Assembly: GCA_007026445.1 (NCBI GenBank)
Contig: VDMD01000126.1
Coordinates: 1-63,144, forward strand
Direction of reading: 5' to 3'
DNA: 63,144 nucleotides
From: Schizophyllum amplum
Lineage: Eukaryota > Basidiomycota > Agaricomycetes > Agaricales > Schizophyllaceae
The notes under the pieces are model-generated. The model saw only the letters and a list, made by a program, of their open reading frames with translations, was not told where the DNA came from and ran no database searches. Each line of letters starts with the position of its first letter. The first letter of the stretch is position 1. Positions 22,985 to 34,871 of the stretch are shown piece after piece. The position numbers and the translations under genes were made by a program.

Positions 22985-23300
22985 ATACCTAATTCTTGAG
23001 TTGCAAGCAGAGTCCGACAGACACCTCTTCTATCTCCCAAACGTGTGTTGTGCCTTTCGTTCGTCTTGTATAGAGCAGTGCAGACTCAAGGTCAGCCGAG
23101 GTCAGACTCGTCAAGTGTCTGCGCCACAACGAAGTCCCCGTCACCAGATTGACCAATGCCGTATGGACAAGTCTTCTCTGATAGCACTTCACAGTTGCGT
23201 TGAGATAAGTTTCATTGCTATATGTAGACCAACACACTAAACCAAAAACCACATTATACCCGTCCAGCTAACTATGTGTACCTCACACTAGCATGCGCGC
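22985..23300. other. Intergenic, 3' of URC1
   Basis: About 315 bp between the MITE and the URC1 stop codon, with no coding signal. Confidence 0.4.
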
Positions 23301-25164
23301 TTAGTGGTCCGTCTCCTCCCAGGTGCGGCCAACCGTCTTGACCAGGTCCGCCTCCGTGATCTTCTTGTTGCTGGAGAAGTAACCAGCAGCGATCTTGGCG
23401 TCGATCTCGACGCGCGAGTCGGGCGGGATGAGGTGGTCTGCAAAACAACGTCAGATCACAGCAGACAAGGCGCGCAGTCTTGGAAAACTCACCAGGGATA
23501 TCGTAGCGAACGCCGATGGGGATTCCGCTGCCGACGATGGCGTCGTACTTCATGTCGCTCATGGACACCATGCGGTCGATCTTCTTTATGCCGAGCCAGT
23601 GGAGTACGTCGGGCATCAAAGCCTGGAAGCGCATGTCCTTGACACCGGCGATGAGCTCGGTCGACTTGAAGTACTTGTCGGCCGAGTCGCCGCCGCGCTT
23701 GCGCAGGTTGTACACCAGGTACCTGGGGATGGGAGTCAGCACAAGGCGGAAAGGATCTGGAAGGGAAGTTCGACAGACTTGGTGACCTCGCCGAGCGCAC
23801 GGCCCTCCTTGCGGAAGTAGACGACTACACCGACACCGCCGCGCTGCGCGCCGCGGATGCACTCCTCGATGGCGTAGATGAGGTAGGGCTTGCACGTGCA
23901 GATGTCCGAGCCGAAGACGTCGGAGCCGTTACACTCGTCGTGGACGCGGAGCGTGAGCTCCTTCGTCTCGTCGCGCATGTACTCGGGCGGGCCAACTGTG
24001 TCAAGATCAGATACGGTACAAGGCACGAAAAGTCGAAGATTACGCACAGATGTAGACAGTCATGCCGCCGATGGGAGGGAGGAAGACCTTGACGTCGGGG
24101 CGGGTGATGAGCTCCGGGTACATACCGCCGGTCTCCTCGAAGAGGGCGCGACGGAGAAGAGCCTCCGAGCTGCGAAGACCGTCAGTAACGTGACGCGGAC
24201 AAGGATACAAGTCGAAGGACGCACATCCCGAAACGCTCAGCAACACCGGGCAAGTACCACACGGGCTCGACCGCCGCCTTGCTGACGTTGACCTCGATAC
24301 CACTGTACGCGTCGCTCTCCGTGCCATCCTCGTTCATGAGGGGGCGACTCTTGAGCACGATCTTGCCGTCAACCTCAATATCGCCCTTGCGTGCCGTCTC
24401 GTCAATCTCGCTGAGCTTGATGTGGGCCTTCGTAACGGAGATGCTCGGGCGCACGTCCAGACCGCCGTCGATCTCCTTCTTGTACACCGACGGGATGAGA
24501 TGGCCCCAGGGGTCCATCGACACGATCTTCTTCGGGTCTGCCCAGGCAGGGTTGAAGGGGATGTCCACGGGCGGCTCCGTCATGCTGTAGTCCGGCTTGT
24601 GCGTAGGCGAGAGCGAACCCATGGCGATGGAAAGCGCGCGGTAGATGGAGTAGGAGCCGGAGTGCGCGCCGATGGCATTGCGGTGCTTGAGGGAGGACGG
24701 GACACGGGAGCAGACGACGGGTCCGCGGGCGGTCGGGTTGGCGGCGCCCCAGGCCATCGTATGCGGGGCGATGCCGTGCTGATCAGGGTAGGCTGCGAGG
24801 GAGATGAGTGATGGCACATCGGGCAATGCAGAAGAACACGCACTGGAGAGGAGGACGCGTCCCGGGTAGAGGATCCGCTCGCGCTCCTTGTCGTCGAGCG
24901 AGAGGTGGCTGACGCTGACGGGCGAGCCGATGCTCGGCTGCATCGCGCCACCGGTGAGGGTGTGGACGAGGTCCGAGGAGCTCTGCGGCTTCCCGGGCGT
25001 GGGGCGGCTGGAGGTCAGGTCATCGAGCTGAAAGGCGCGGTCAGCCGCGTGTTCCAAGGGGGTATATGCATGGCGCGCACCTTGGCCGTGATGGACTGCT
25101 GCTGGATCTGCAGAGCCTCGAGCTGGCCGAGGATCTGGGTGAGCACGGCGTCGGTGGCAGGCAT
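23301..25164 (-). CDS. urc1: URC1, GTP cyclohydrolase II-like protein of uracil catabolism
   Basis: Member of the uracil-regulated protein 1 family, a GTP cyclohydrolase II relative needed for the URC route of uracil use in fungi. The start at 25164 gives MPATDAVLTQILGQLEALQI. An N-terminal module includes DQHGIAPHTMAWGAANPTA, SLKHRNAIGAHSGSYSIYR and VSMDPWGHLIPSVY. The cyclohydrolase-like half begins after AVEPVWYLPGVAERFG. It has the zinc-site-like block DECNGSDVFGSDICTCKPYL and the stretch GGVGVVVYFRKEGRALGEV, followed by YLVYNLRKRGGDSADKYF. The Cys pattern differs from bacterial RibA, as is usual for URC1. The C-terminus is KTVGRTWEETDH. Introns splice in phase where checked. A TTTAAAA box lies about 65 bp upstream. 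Confidence 0.88.
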
Positions 25165-25595
25165 GGCGCTCGATGGAGGGGAAAACGGGGAGGAGAGAGA
25201 GAGAAGAGGAAGGGCCGACTTGCAGACCTTTTAAAGCGAGGCGGCTTGAGGCATTCCGCCCGAGTTTCGTAATCACGCTTTATTGTCAGATAGGGAAAGT
25301 CAAAACCGCCGATAAATTGTGGGATGCAGATGCCTCCGCGGGCTTTCCCTATCTTGCCTGAGGCCCGGGCCCGGGCCTCGCTCATCGGGAACGGTCGAGC
25401 GTCGGGAAGTTCTCTCGACGGAGAGAGCGGACGAACCCACGCCGAACAACAAACAATGCGATATCATCAGCACGTGAGTGTGCGAAGTACAGGTTGAACT
25501 TCAGTTCATGTCATTGTCAAGTTGAATCGACTACTGCCCACTGCCGGGGTGCTCCATAATATACATGCACGCAGTCCAAGTCATATATGCAAAGT

Positions 25596-27590
25596 TCATG
25601 CGGATGCATCTCCCCAAACCTCCTGCACCACCTCGTGCACCAGGCGCATCTTCGCCCACTGCTGTTCCACGCTCAGATCGTTGCCCTCCTGCGTCGACGA
25701 GAACCCGCATTGCGGGCTAAGAGCGAGCTGGTCGAGCGGTGCAAATTTCGCAGCTTCGCGGATTCGGCCGACGATATCTGCCTTGTCTTCCAAGGCGGCG
25801 ATCTTGGACGAGACCAAACCGAGGACGACGACCTTTCCTGGGGGAAGGAACCTGACCGATCAATTAGCAAAGTGAAGAGTGCGTGCGATTGCGGGAAAGT
25901 GTCCCGGCAGGCGCATGCAGTGCCAGCCGGGAAGGTCTGACGCACCTCAACGGCTCAAAGCCTCCACTGCGCTCACTCTCCCACTCCAGGAAATACGCGT
26001 CCACATTCAACTCGCCGAACAGCACCTCCGCGATCGGCTCGTAGCCGCCCTGCGCGAACCTGTAATAAATAGCGTGAGATAAAGGCTCGTAAGCGAAGAA
26101 GGCTCCAGAACAGTAGATGGCCAAGTTCCCGCCATAGTAACGCATGCACCATAAACAAGTCCACACAAAATTCACACCGAACAAAATCCATACCGAACAA
26201 AAAGAAAATGCCAAAATAAACTCACCACTGCGACCGATAATTCCCCCGGCACAAGTGAATGCCAATGCACAGATCCGCCGGCCTCCCGTCGATGCACGCG
26301 TTGATGAGCGCGGCGTACTGCCGCGGGAGCGCGTTGACGTCCTCCCCGCGCCCGGCGGCCGCCTTGCGCATCTCGGGGTCGCAGAGGTAGGCGAGGTTGG
26401 TGTCGTCGAGTTGGATGTATCTGGCGGGAGGTGAGCGGATGGGGGGGAGAGGGGACGAATGGGGGAGAGGGGACGAATGGGGGAGAGGTAACAGGTGGGG
26501 GAGAGGGAACAGATGAGGGCAAAAGAACGGACGGGGGATGCCGAAGAACCAACGCACCTGCAGCCCGCCTCATAAAGCGCGTTGATCTCCTGGCGGTACA
26601 CCGCCGCGAGGTCCTCGAAGAAGACGTCCAGGTCGGGGTAGGACTCAATGTCGATTGACGCGCGCTAGAAGGAATATGAGCATTTTAGCGAAGAGTGAGC
26701 AGGGCATGGCATGCGTCTTTACGCAAGGGCCCATTCGTCTTTACTCACCCCACCGCGGAAGTGCACCATCGTCGGCGACGGGATCGTGATCTTCGGTATC
26801 GCGCCGCTCGCGGGGTCGATGAGGGACTGCAGGTACTTGAAGTTGTCAACCTCGATGGGCTTCACCCATCCGAGCTGGAGGAGGAGATGTTAGCGATCGG
26901 GGCTCACGAGCGCGGGAGGGAGGGATTGAGTGAGCGATGCCGCAAGTTGAACAGCCAGGATCGCTGACTGCAGCTTGGAAACGATCGCTGAGTGCATCTT
27001 GGGAATGACCGCTGACTGCATCTCGGGAACGATCGCTGACTGTATCTTGGGGACGATCGCTGACTGCGTCGTGATATCGAACTCTCACCTTCCCCGTCAC
27101 GCTCAGCTTCGGCGGCGTGAATCCGTGCTCGTTCTCTCGCGAGTGGATGCTTCCAGTAACCGTCACACCGGCCAGGTTCTTCAGGAAATCTAGTAAAGCG
27201 TCAGTCCAGTGTCCTCAGCACATCATGCGCTGGTCCAGCTCCTGCAGTCCTCCCGCGAAATGATCTCAACACCGACTCAGATCATGAGAGGCGACAGGAT
27301 AGAGCCCAACATAACAATGAAAAGACGAGGCAACAAAAAACAGAACAACACTCACCGATGTGAAAGTACGCCCTGCGGAACTCGCCATCGGTGATGGACC
27401 GGATGCCAACCGCCTGCTCCTGCTGCACGAGCTCCGCGATGTGCTTGTTCTCGACCTCGCGCAGCTCCGCGGCCGAGAGGGCGCCGGAGGACGCTTGGTC
27501 GCGCGCGGCCAGGACGGCCGGCGCGCGGAGGAACGAGCCGACGTGATCGACGCGGAACGGGGGGTTCATCTTGTGGGAGGGAGCGGCCAT
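25596..27590 (-). CDS. MetE C-terminal-like methyltransferase
   Basis: Single-domain relative of the catalytic half of cobalamin-independent methionine synthase (UROD/MetE-like barrel), about 380 residues and lacking the MetE N-terminal half. The start at 27590 gives MAAPSHKMNPPFRVDHVGSF. Then come SAAELREVENKHIAELVQQ, GIRSITDGEFRRAYFHI and PKITIPSPTMVHFRGG. The YIQLDDTNLAYLCDPEMR stretch follows. The metal-site motif is IGIHLCRGNYRSQW (His-x-Cys), with a second Cys in ALSPQCGFSSTQEGN, so the zinc ligands of MetE are kept. These stand-alone proteins probably transfer methyl groups to a thiol, but the true substrate is unknown. An upstream in-frame ATG at 27761 exists; the chosen one fits the family better. 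Two introns carry minisatellites. Confidence 0.83.
26443..26514. repeat. 18-bp intronic minisatellite
   Basis: Four 18-bp units of GGGGGAGAGGGGACGAAT inside an intron of the MetE-like gene, with a fifth degenerate unit to about 26530. Confidence 0.85.
26959..27078. repeat. 24-bp intronic minisatellite
   Basis: Five 24-bp units starting GATCGCTGACTGCATCTTGG, inside another intron of the MetE-like gene. Confidence 0.85.
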
Positions 27591-28703
27591 CGTGGTGCTC
27601 GCGGAGTAGGGGGGAGGTCCTGAGATGCGGTAGGGGCGAGGGCGAGGGAAGGCGGCGCAAAACTCGCAGCGATCGAAGGGGGGGAAAGGGCAGGAAGGGA
27701 CGTCGGGGGCCGCGCTGCCCTTTTCAATGAACCGTTTCCGCGGCGCGCTTGAACGGTTCAACCAGGGCGCTACATGTGACGGATCCTATGTAAGTCTGTG
27801 GGGAGTGAAGGGGCGGCTCCCGCGAATGGGCGGACGCCACACAGCGAGCAGCCGGTAGGAAGCAGAGCAGGTGATTCCTGGAAACACCCTGGGTGGTTCC
27901 GTCGCAGGGGTCAGGGAGAGCTGTTCATGCAAAACAAGGGAGAATGAGCTGTCTTGGAATTCTGGGATAATCATTTTGGAGGCCGTCTTTGACTCTGAAG
28001 GACAGAAAGCAGGCTTGTCTCGTTTCGGGAGCGCTGGGAATCCTCGCGTAGGGTAGGTATATTTGCGCCAGCAGGTACCAGGGGGAGACAAGAACAATAA
28101 CAAGAACGAAGACAAGGCAAAGCCAGCGCACGGAAGTGACCGATATCACTTCCCACGGTCAGATGTTAGCCAACAAGTTCAAGTTGATTTTCAACTATGC
28201 TACTCGCATAACTCAGCAAGGTCAATCCTTACCGGAAAGGCCCCGCTACCAGTATGAGCTGTGCTGATTTCATACTCAGATCCTGCCTACTTAGCCTTTG
28301 GCCCCGAACTTGAAGAGCGACTTCAAGTCTTCGACCGAACGGCAGCCGCAATTTTCCCCGCAGAGGCTAGAAGCGATTATTTAGCATGTATATCGCTCTC
28401 AGTGTCGCCCCTGGAAATCCATCATGCAGTGTAGAGCTCTTGAGCAGGAAGCAGGAAAGGTGGTGCTCGAAAGATGCGGCCCCGAAACTTTCCACCCCAA
28501 ACCCACTGTGTACCATAAATGGTATTAAGCGGGGATGTTCAGGACCTTCACCTCGCCTCGGCTCGTGCGGTGTACTCGATGGCTCTGCGAGCCACTCTGT
28601 ATCGAAGTAGTTCCTCATTGCGTAGGGCTTTTCTCTACAGTGGACGAGACATCATCAATAACCTCATTGCCCTAGACTCGATTCATGTCTATACATGCAG
28701 CTA
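27591..28703. other. Intergenic, no supported gene
   Basis: About 1.1 kb between the starts and ends of flanking minus-strand genes. No family motif or consistent splice model was found. It holds the MetE-like promoter side and the F-box gene 3' side. Confidence 0.45.
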
Positions 28704-30071
28704 TCACAGACGCAGGATACCCCCTACCGGCTCTATTTTCTTTCCCTCCACCATCGCAATCACATATGGTCTATAAGAGACTGTCGACATCTGTCTCGAG
28801 CGGCATAGCTCGACGAGGGCGCTCGACGACGGCAGGCGCTTAACGCCTTTCACTTTCATTGCCACCGCCTGCAAGTTGGGAAGAATGCGTGGCGCGCCTT
28901 CTTTCCACACCAGCCCTGCAAGAAACGCTTCTGTTACTGGACAGCGGTTGACTCGCATCTTCTCCAGACCCTCCATGCGGGACATACAGCGTAGAAGCGT
29001 CGCTATGTCCGCCTCGGAGGCAGATCTGCAATTGAAATGACAGAGCAGATCCAGCGTGTGGATGTTCAGAGGTCCGCGCTCTAGGAAGTCGAGGAGGACC
29101 GATGGCAAGGTCGCCTGGCGAGTGTCGACAGACAGCGTGCGCAGATTGGGAGTGGAGATGTGTGGCAACAGCTTGTTCCCAACGCCAAGCACGCACAGAA
29201 AATCGAGCTCTGGGAATGTCATTGTTCCGCCTGTGGCCTTTTCACTTGACAACGCGGCTGCATCACTATTGAAGCCGAGTTCGAGGATCTCCAGCGTCTT
29301 GCGGTATTGCCGAATAGTCGATAAGACGGACGCGAGCGAATACGAGCTCGGAGAATCGAGAAAATCGAGATGGAGCGTCGTGAGTACAGGAGACTTGGGC
29401 AGGCTGAGCTTAGCAGCCGCCTCTATACCGCCGCCTCTGATGAGCAACATATGCAGCCTCGGGGTATACTGCAGGAATCTGAGCAGCCCAGGATGTTCGG
29501 CGTCGACCACATCGCTTATGAATATCTTTGCGCGCAGGAGAAGCGGGGTGTCAATGGGAGTCACCGCGCGATAGTCGGCGGAGGACATCTGGAGAATGAG
29601 GGACTGCCATCGAGACGCATGCTCGCAGAGCAAGGGCAGAAGTCCTGGCTGGCCGGCGGTATCGCATGTTATTTCCAGAGGGCAGCTCTTCGACCGGGGC
29701 AGGTATCGGCGAAGGCATTTCTCTGCGTCGACCGTGTCAGACCGCACATCTATGGAGCTCCATAGCCTGGGCGTCCCGAGGGCGATATGGCGCCATGAAG
29801 TACACACGCGAGCAATGACGCAGTCGAGTTCGATGAGTTCGAGCATGCTGGGTTCATGTTTTTGGAGATGAAGGAATATCTCTCCTAGGAGCTCTGGCGG
29901 GAGACGTTGCGCCGGCGCGGTGAATGATCGAGTGACTGCGGTTTGAAACGCCATTGGGTCACAAGTGGCGCGGGGAGTGTCGTCTGCCGTGTCCAGTGAG
30001 GATAACTTGGCCTTAGCGGTGTTCTTCCCCTCGAGCTTCGCAGACGTCTTCAACAGAGTATAGCGCAGCAT
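28704..30071 (-). CDS. F-box protein with leucine-rich region
   Basis: Single-exon protein of 455 residues. After a short basic N-terminus, an F-box-like segment (QRLPPELLGEIFLHLQKHEP) runs into VCTSWRHIALGTPRLWSSID. This is the standard arrangement in the large Agaricomycete F-box families. The rest is an irregular leucine-rich region with units such as LRFLQYTPRLHMLLIRGGG, LTTLHLDFLDSP and LPNLQAVAMKVKG. Such proteins act as substrate adaptors of SCF ubiquitin ligases; the CUL1 scaffold is encoded in this window. The substrate is unknown. An internal Met at residue 40 (MAFQTAVTRS) is a possible alternative start. Confidence 0.85.
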   Translation of the reverse strand: MLRYTLLKTSAKLEGKNTAKAKLSSLDTADDTPRATCDPMAFQTAVTRSFTAPAQRLPPELLGEIFLHLQKHEPSMLELIELDCVIARVCTSWRHIALGTPRLWSSIDVRSDTVDAEKCLRRYLPRSKSCPLEITCDTAGQPGLLPLLCEHASRWQSLILQMSSADYRAVTPIDTPLLLRAKIFISDVVDAEHPGLLRFLQYTPRLHMLLIRGGGIEAAAKLSLPKSPVLTTLHLDFLDSPSSYSLASVLSTIRQYRKTLEILELGFNSDAAALSSEKATGGTMTFPELDFLCVLGVGNKLLPHISTPNLRTLSVDTRQATLPSVLLDFLERGPLNIHTLDLLCHFNCRSASEADIATLLRCMSRMEGLEKMRVNRCPVTEAFLAGLVWKEGAPRILPNLQAVAMKVKGVKRLPSSSALVELCRSRQMSTVSYRPYVIAMVEGKKIEPVGGILRL

Positions 30072-30736
30072 GTCACTGGATTTGGGTTCGCTGCAAAAGA
30101 TCTGTTTCCCGAGTCAGAAACATTGATAACAAGACAAATGCAACATGTATGGATGAGATCTAGCAGCTCGGGGGCGACGAGACATACCTGTAATTTGTGG
30201 ATGGTGGAAGCGAGAGGAAAGCAGGAGGAAACAAGAGTGGCGTGAATCATGATCGTGCGGCCCGAACATTGGCGATCAAGTCAGCTGCCAATCACGTGAC
30301 GTAAATGTTGAATTTGAATCGAGCCAGCCAACCAACTTCACTGTCTTCAAAGCTTCAAAGTTTCAAAGCTGAACTCCCCAGTAAATCGTCGAGACTCACA
30401 CTCGTTGATCTCTGGTGTCGGACGAGCCCGTAGGGACATATTAACCACGTGTATGTTACCCTTCCTCTCACATTCCATTCTGATTCGATGCTCAGCTCGC
30501 CTTTCCTCAAAGTTTCTTCGTCGTTTAGAGATGCTACTCTATACCACAACAAAAGCGGGTTTGTCGTTCAAACAACCGCGATGGGGCGGAGAGGCACGCC
30601 ATTTGCGGTGGGTCTCAACCTCGTGAACCTCAATATGTGTCACTATGTACTACACTACATACCACGCTCAGAAGGACAGTATTGTCTGGCTATCCATGTG
30701 AAGAGTGTTCCATATATGCAAACCATTACTCCCTAC
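30072..30736. other. Intergenic, no supported gene
   Basis: About 660 bp. It holds the F-box promoter side and the SurE-like 3' region, including a short AAAGCTTCAAAGTTTC repeat near 30350. No gene is seen. Confidence 0.4.
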
Positions 30737-31866
30737 TCATGGCAAACAAGACAAGAAGTCCCCAAGCGCATCCACCACCGTCTGCTGGTCCGCCCTCCCC
30801 GCATCTAGCTTATTCGACGTATCGAACAAGCTCACGCTCGCATAGCACCCCTCCGTCCCCACCACGCTGCTCTCCGTCGGGAGCGTATTCCCGCCGCACT
30901 GCGCCGCGTCGATGGGCAGGCCGAGCGCCCAGTACACGCGCGACATGACGAACACGACGTCCGCCCCGCTCTCGCACGCCGTACCTGGTCCTGCCTCGGG
31001 AAAATTCGCATTCAGCGCGGTCCCAGAGGGCAAGTAGGGCACCCCATTAGCCAGCAGCGCGTCGACAAGGCGCAGTGCCGCGTCCGCGTACACGTACGAG
31101 TAGTCGCCCGCTGCGAGCTCGGTGTACGCCCGGTGCGAGCCGCTGGCGCCGGAGAACGCGATGGCGGGCATGCCCGCGGCGGCAGCGGCGCCCACGGTGC
31201 CGGAGAAGAGCGTTGCGATGCCGAGGTTGCTGCCTTGGTTGGGGCCGGTGACGACGAGAGCGGGCGGTCCGCCGAGGTAGGTGGTGGAAAGGTTGGCGAG
31301 GCCGTATGTGATGCCATCGGCGGGGTAGGCGTTCACGTACCAGAGGTGATCTGGTTGAGGTTGAGTGGGGTGAGCGTCGATGCGAAGGGAGTGAGGATGC
31401 GCAGGTAAGCGGAAGTGAAGGTGGGCGTACCGTCAGAAGCATCGTGCCCGACAGCGGGGGAGCCCGAGGGAATGGAGTCGTATTCGCCCGGCGTGGTGAG
31501 AGGCTCGGGCGTGGTGGACGATGAGCCACTGCCCGACTTGTCGTATGCGGGTGCGGATACGAGGGTCTGAGATGGGAGTACGTCAATCTGCCACTGAGCG
31601 GCAGTAGCGTCTGAGGTTGCGCACATTGTAGCCAGCCGCTTTCGCCTGGGTGTAGAAGGCGCGAATGTTCGCTTCCGCCCCTTTGACAACACTGTCAGCC
31701 ATGTTCATCGCCGATGCTGCTATGTATGCGGAGTGGTGTACTCACACCCATCATCGTTGCCAACAAGGATAGGAACACCAGCGGCGCGAGGCAGTGGGGA
31801 TGCGACCGTCCCGCTGAGAGTCGTCTGGAGTACCAGGAGAGCAGCCCAGAGCTGGACAGAGAACAT
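30737..31866 (-). CDS. SurE-like nucleotidase/acid phosphatase, secreted
   Basis: SurE-fold phosphoesterase with a signal peptide, of the fungal extracellular type. The start at 31866 gives MFSVQLWAALLVLQTTLSG. The metal-binding motif ILVGNDDG is present, followed across an intron by EANIRAFYTQAKAAGYN and TLVSAPAYDKSGSGSSST. Then comes NAYPADGITYGLANL and the conserved VVTGPNQGSNLGIATLFSGT. The AIAFSGASGSHRAYTELA stretch and VVFVMSRVYWALGLP follow. Four exons can be drawn. Between NQITSGT and VNAYPADG, near 31338, the frame breaks by one or two bases where the family reads straight through, so a consensus error is likely. The mature protein has Cys residues, in keeping with secretion. The physiological substrate is unknown. 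Confidence 0.85.
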
Positions 31867-32333
31867 GATGGCGGTAGAGCACAAGGAGTGGCAAGTTGCC
31901 TGACTCTACGGTTGCTTGGATGGCGTTTGCTTCTTCCAAACGAGCTACGCACAACAGAGCACGCAGAACTTGATAGAAACATGCGGTCAGCATGAGCTCG
32001 TGACCAGCCCAAGCTCACGGTAGCGCCGGTGACGAGGGGCGGTCATAAACGTTCCTTCGTTCCCTCATGGACATCGAACGTGTGGGACCCAGGGCTAGGT
32101 GGGCGAAGCTCGAGCTGTAGATCGGCACTGTATAGGCACCCCAAGCGCGCAGTGTATAGTAACCAGGATACAAGAGAGGTGGCTGCCAACGTCGATGAAG
32201 CAAGTTCGATGTCGGAAGCAAAGTCTGAAGTTGAGTACCGGCACATGCGGCCCGATCTCCGAATGCATGCATGATCGGAGTCCTGATTTTTCGACATCAC
32301 TCCCTTCCCCGCTGAGCTCCCTTTCGCCTCACG
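31867..32333. other. Divergent promoter region SurE-like/SAS10
   Basis: About 470 bp between two divergent start codons. No gene is supported. Confidence 0.45.
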
Positions 32334-34709
32334 ATGGTTCGCCGACGCGCAGCGAAGAAGGGTCCCGCTGCCAAAGGAGGCAAGCCCCGCAAGGACGATG
32401 CCAGTGTAGCAAAATGGAACACGGCCACCGACATTCCGATGGAGGACGAGGATGAATGTGCGTGTTCAGTCGCGCGTCTACGATTGCTGGCTAAACCTAC
32501 ATTTTGTATTGTAGTCCATACCTCGCGTGATCAGATACTGTTGGAGGGCGAAGACGACGACGACGATGGCTTAGGCCAGGAAGACGAGGTCTTTGGGCTT
32601 CAAGGCCTGTCGGAAGATGACGATGATGAAGAGGACGATGAGGACGAAGACATGGAGGACGAAGGTGATGACCTCGCGGATGATGTTCCTTCCCCCAACG
32701 TCAAAGCCAGCAAGAAAGAGAAGGGAAGGAAGGGGAAGAAAGCTGCCGCACCCTCCCCCTCAGCGTCAGAAGACGAGTCGGAAGAAGAGACATGGGGCCG
32801 CGGCAAGAAGGCGTATTATGCGTCCAACGCAGACGAGATCGACTCCGAGGACGAAGAGGCGCACGAGATGGAAGAGCAAGAGGCACGCCGGTTGCAAGGC
32901 AAGGCACTGGAGGTCATGACAGACGCGGACTTTGGTTTGGAAGACGACGATGCTGTGGGGGGTGAGAACGACAGGTGCGTCCATTTGTCGGTGATTTGAC
33001 TGGCTGCCGTACTTACTCTGTGCACAGCGAGGATGTAGCGCTCACTGTGGCCGAGGTCTCGCAGCTGCCAAAGGACACAATAGCGCTCGTCAAGCACCTG
33101 GAGAAGACAGATCCGGAGGCACTCGCGCTCACCCGAGACTGGGAAGACACAGCGTACAACCTCGCCAAGGCGAAGCAGAATATCGCAAAGTGCGTTTCTT
33201 CACCGCCCATCTCGCTGCATGCTAACGTGCGGCTCATCAGGCTGGAAGAAGAAGAGAGCGAAATGCTCAGCCTCGGGATGATGCACCTATACTATCGTGC
33301 GTTGTGCTCTTCGACAGACGCAGAACGCTCTTGACCTCAACCAATCCCCAGAAACCCTCCTTACCTACGCCTCCACCCTCGCCTTCTACATCCACCTTCG
33401 CGCTAGCCCCAAGTACGCCCGCAACGCCCAGCTCCTCCAAGCCCATCCTATCTTCGCCCGCCTCCTCACACTGAAGCAGGCGCTCGCAACACTCGACGAG
33501 CTCGACTTCGCGCCACCGGACTCGGATGAGGACGAGTTGGACGATGGCGAAGAGGATAGCTTGCTATACGGGAGCGAGGATGAGGACGAGGAGCTCAGTG
33601 ATGATGATGTATCGAACGGCAAGCCGCGCGTGGGCCGCGTCGGGTTTGCTGAGCTCAGCGACCTGCTCGCGGAGGCGGAAGAAGCGGGCGTCAGACTGCC
33701 CAAGAAATCCATAGCGCCGTCCAAGATCCCTGTCCCCTCGTCCAGGAAACCAGCCACTGCGCCCCCCGACACGGACGCACCGCCCAAAAAGAAGCGCAAG
33801 ACCGCCACACGCGCGGAGCCCGTCTTTGACCTTGTCGAGCCCGAGTTCGTGCCCTCGTCCTCTAAATCTGCCGCGTCCAAGGCCGCAGCAACGGAGGACG
33901 ACCCGACGTCCGCCCACGGCGAGCCTTCCTTACTCCCGCACGCCGACCTCGAGGACAAGCGCGCGCGCAAGCGCACCCTGCGCTTCTACACCTCGCGCAT
34001 CGAAAGCAAGAGCGCGCGGCGTGAGGGGGCCCGGCAGGCCGCGCTCGGCGGCGACGACGATCTGCCGTACAGGGAGCGGCGAAAGGACAAGGAATCGCGG
34101 GAGGCGAGGGAGGCGCAGAAGAAGGCGCTGGGGCAAGGGGGCGCGGATCTGGATGGGGTGGATGTGGAGGGCGGGGAGGGTGGGGACGCGATGGACGTGG
34201 ATGGAGGGGAGGACGGCGAGGACGCGGACGGGTACTACGATCTTGTGAAGCGCGCGTCCAAGGCGAAGAAGGCGCAGAAGAAAGCCGCACACGACGCGGA
34301 GGTTGCCGGGCGTCGGTGCGTTCTTTATTCCTCACATTCGAGACTCTTTCATCGCACGTGTGCCTCGCTCACACACACTTCCTTCCAGCGCCGAACTCGA
34401 GGGCATGGACGTCGACGGCGTGGACGGCCCCCGCGGCCTCACGCGCGCGATCATGGCGAACAAGGGCCTCACGCCGCGCCGCGCGAAGAGCGTGCGCAAC
34501 CCGCGCGTCAAGAAGCGCCAAAAGTTCGAGAAGGCGCAGAGGAAGGTCGCGTCGCAGCGCGCTGTGTACAAGGTGCGTTCCTTCTTTTGTCATGTCATAG
34601 CAATCTCACTCATGCTTTCCTTCAGGGTGGGCTTGCGGCGACGGGCGGGCGGTACGAGGGCGAGAAGTCGGGTATCTCGAAGGTCGTGAAGAGTGTGAAG
34701 CTGTCTTGA
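32334..34709 (+). CDS. sas10: SAS10/UTP3 component of the SSU processome
   Basis: Nucleolar protein of the U3 snoRNP/SSU processome, needed for 18S rRNA maturation. The start gives MVRRRAAKKGPAAKGGKPRK. Long acidic and basic low-complexity stretches follow. The Sas10/Utp3/C1D region has DWEDTAYNLAKAKQNIAK, MLSLGMMHLYYQ and TLLTYASTLAFYIHLRA. The C-terminal Sas10 domain reads GLTRAIMANKGLTPRRAK, SVRNPRVKKRQKFEKAQRKV and GGRYEGEKSGI. Six or more exons splice in phase, for example NDS joins EDVALTV and YYQ joins TLLTYAS. No frame break was found. The length of about 690 residues is normal for fungi. Confidence 0.93.
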
Positions 34710-34871
34710 TCGGAGGTTTCTCACCGGCTTGCGCTGGGCTGACGAATGTGATCGCCACCCTCTTCTTTCACCGACATTCGTATTCGCGCCACATCGCAGA
34801 TATGTTGTGATGCTCAGGGTATATGCGCTGGCTATATATATGGAGTGCATACATAACCGCTGCCCATACAA

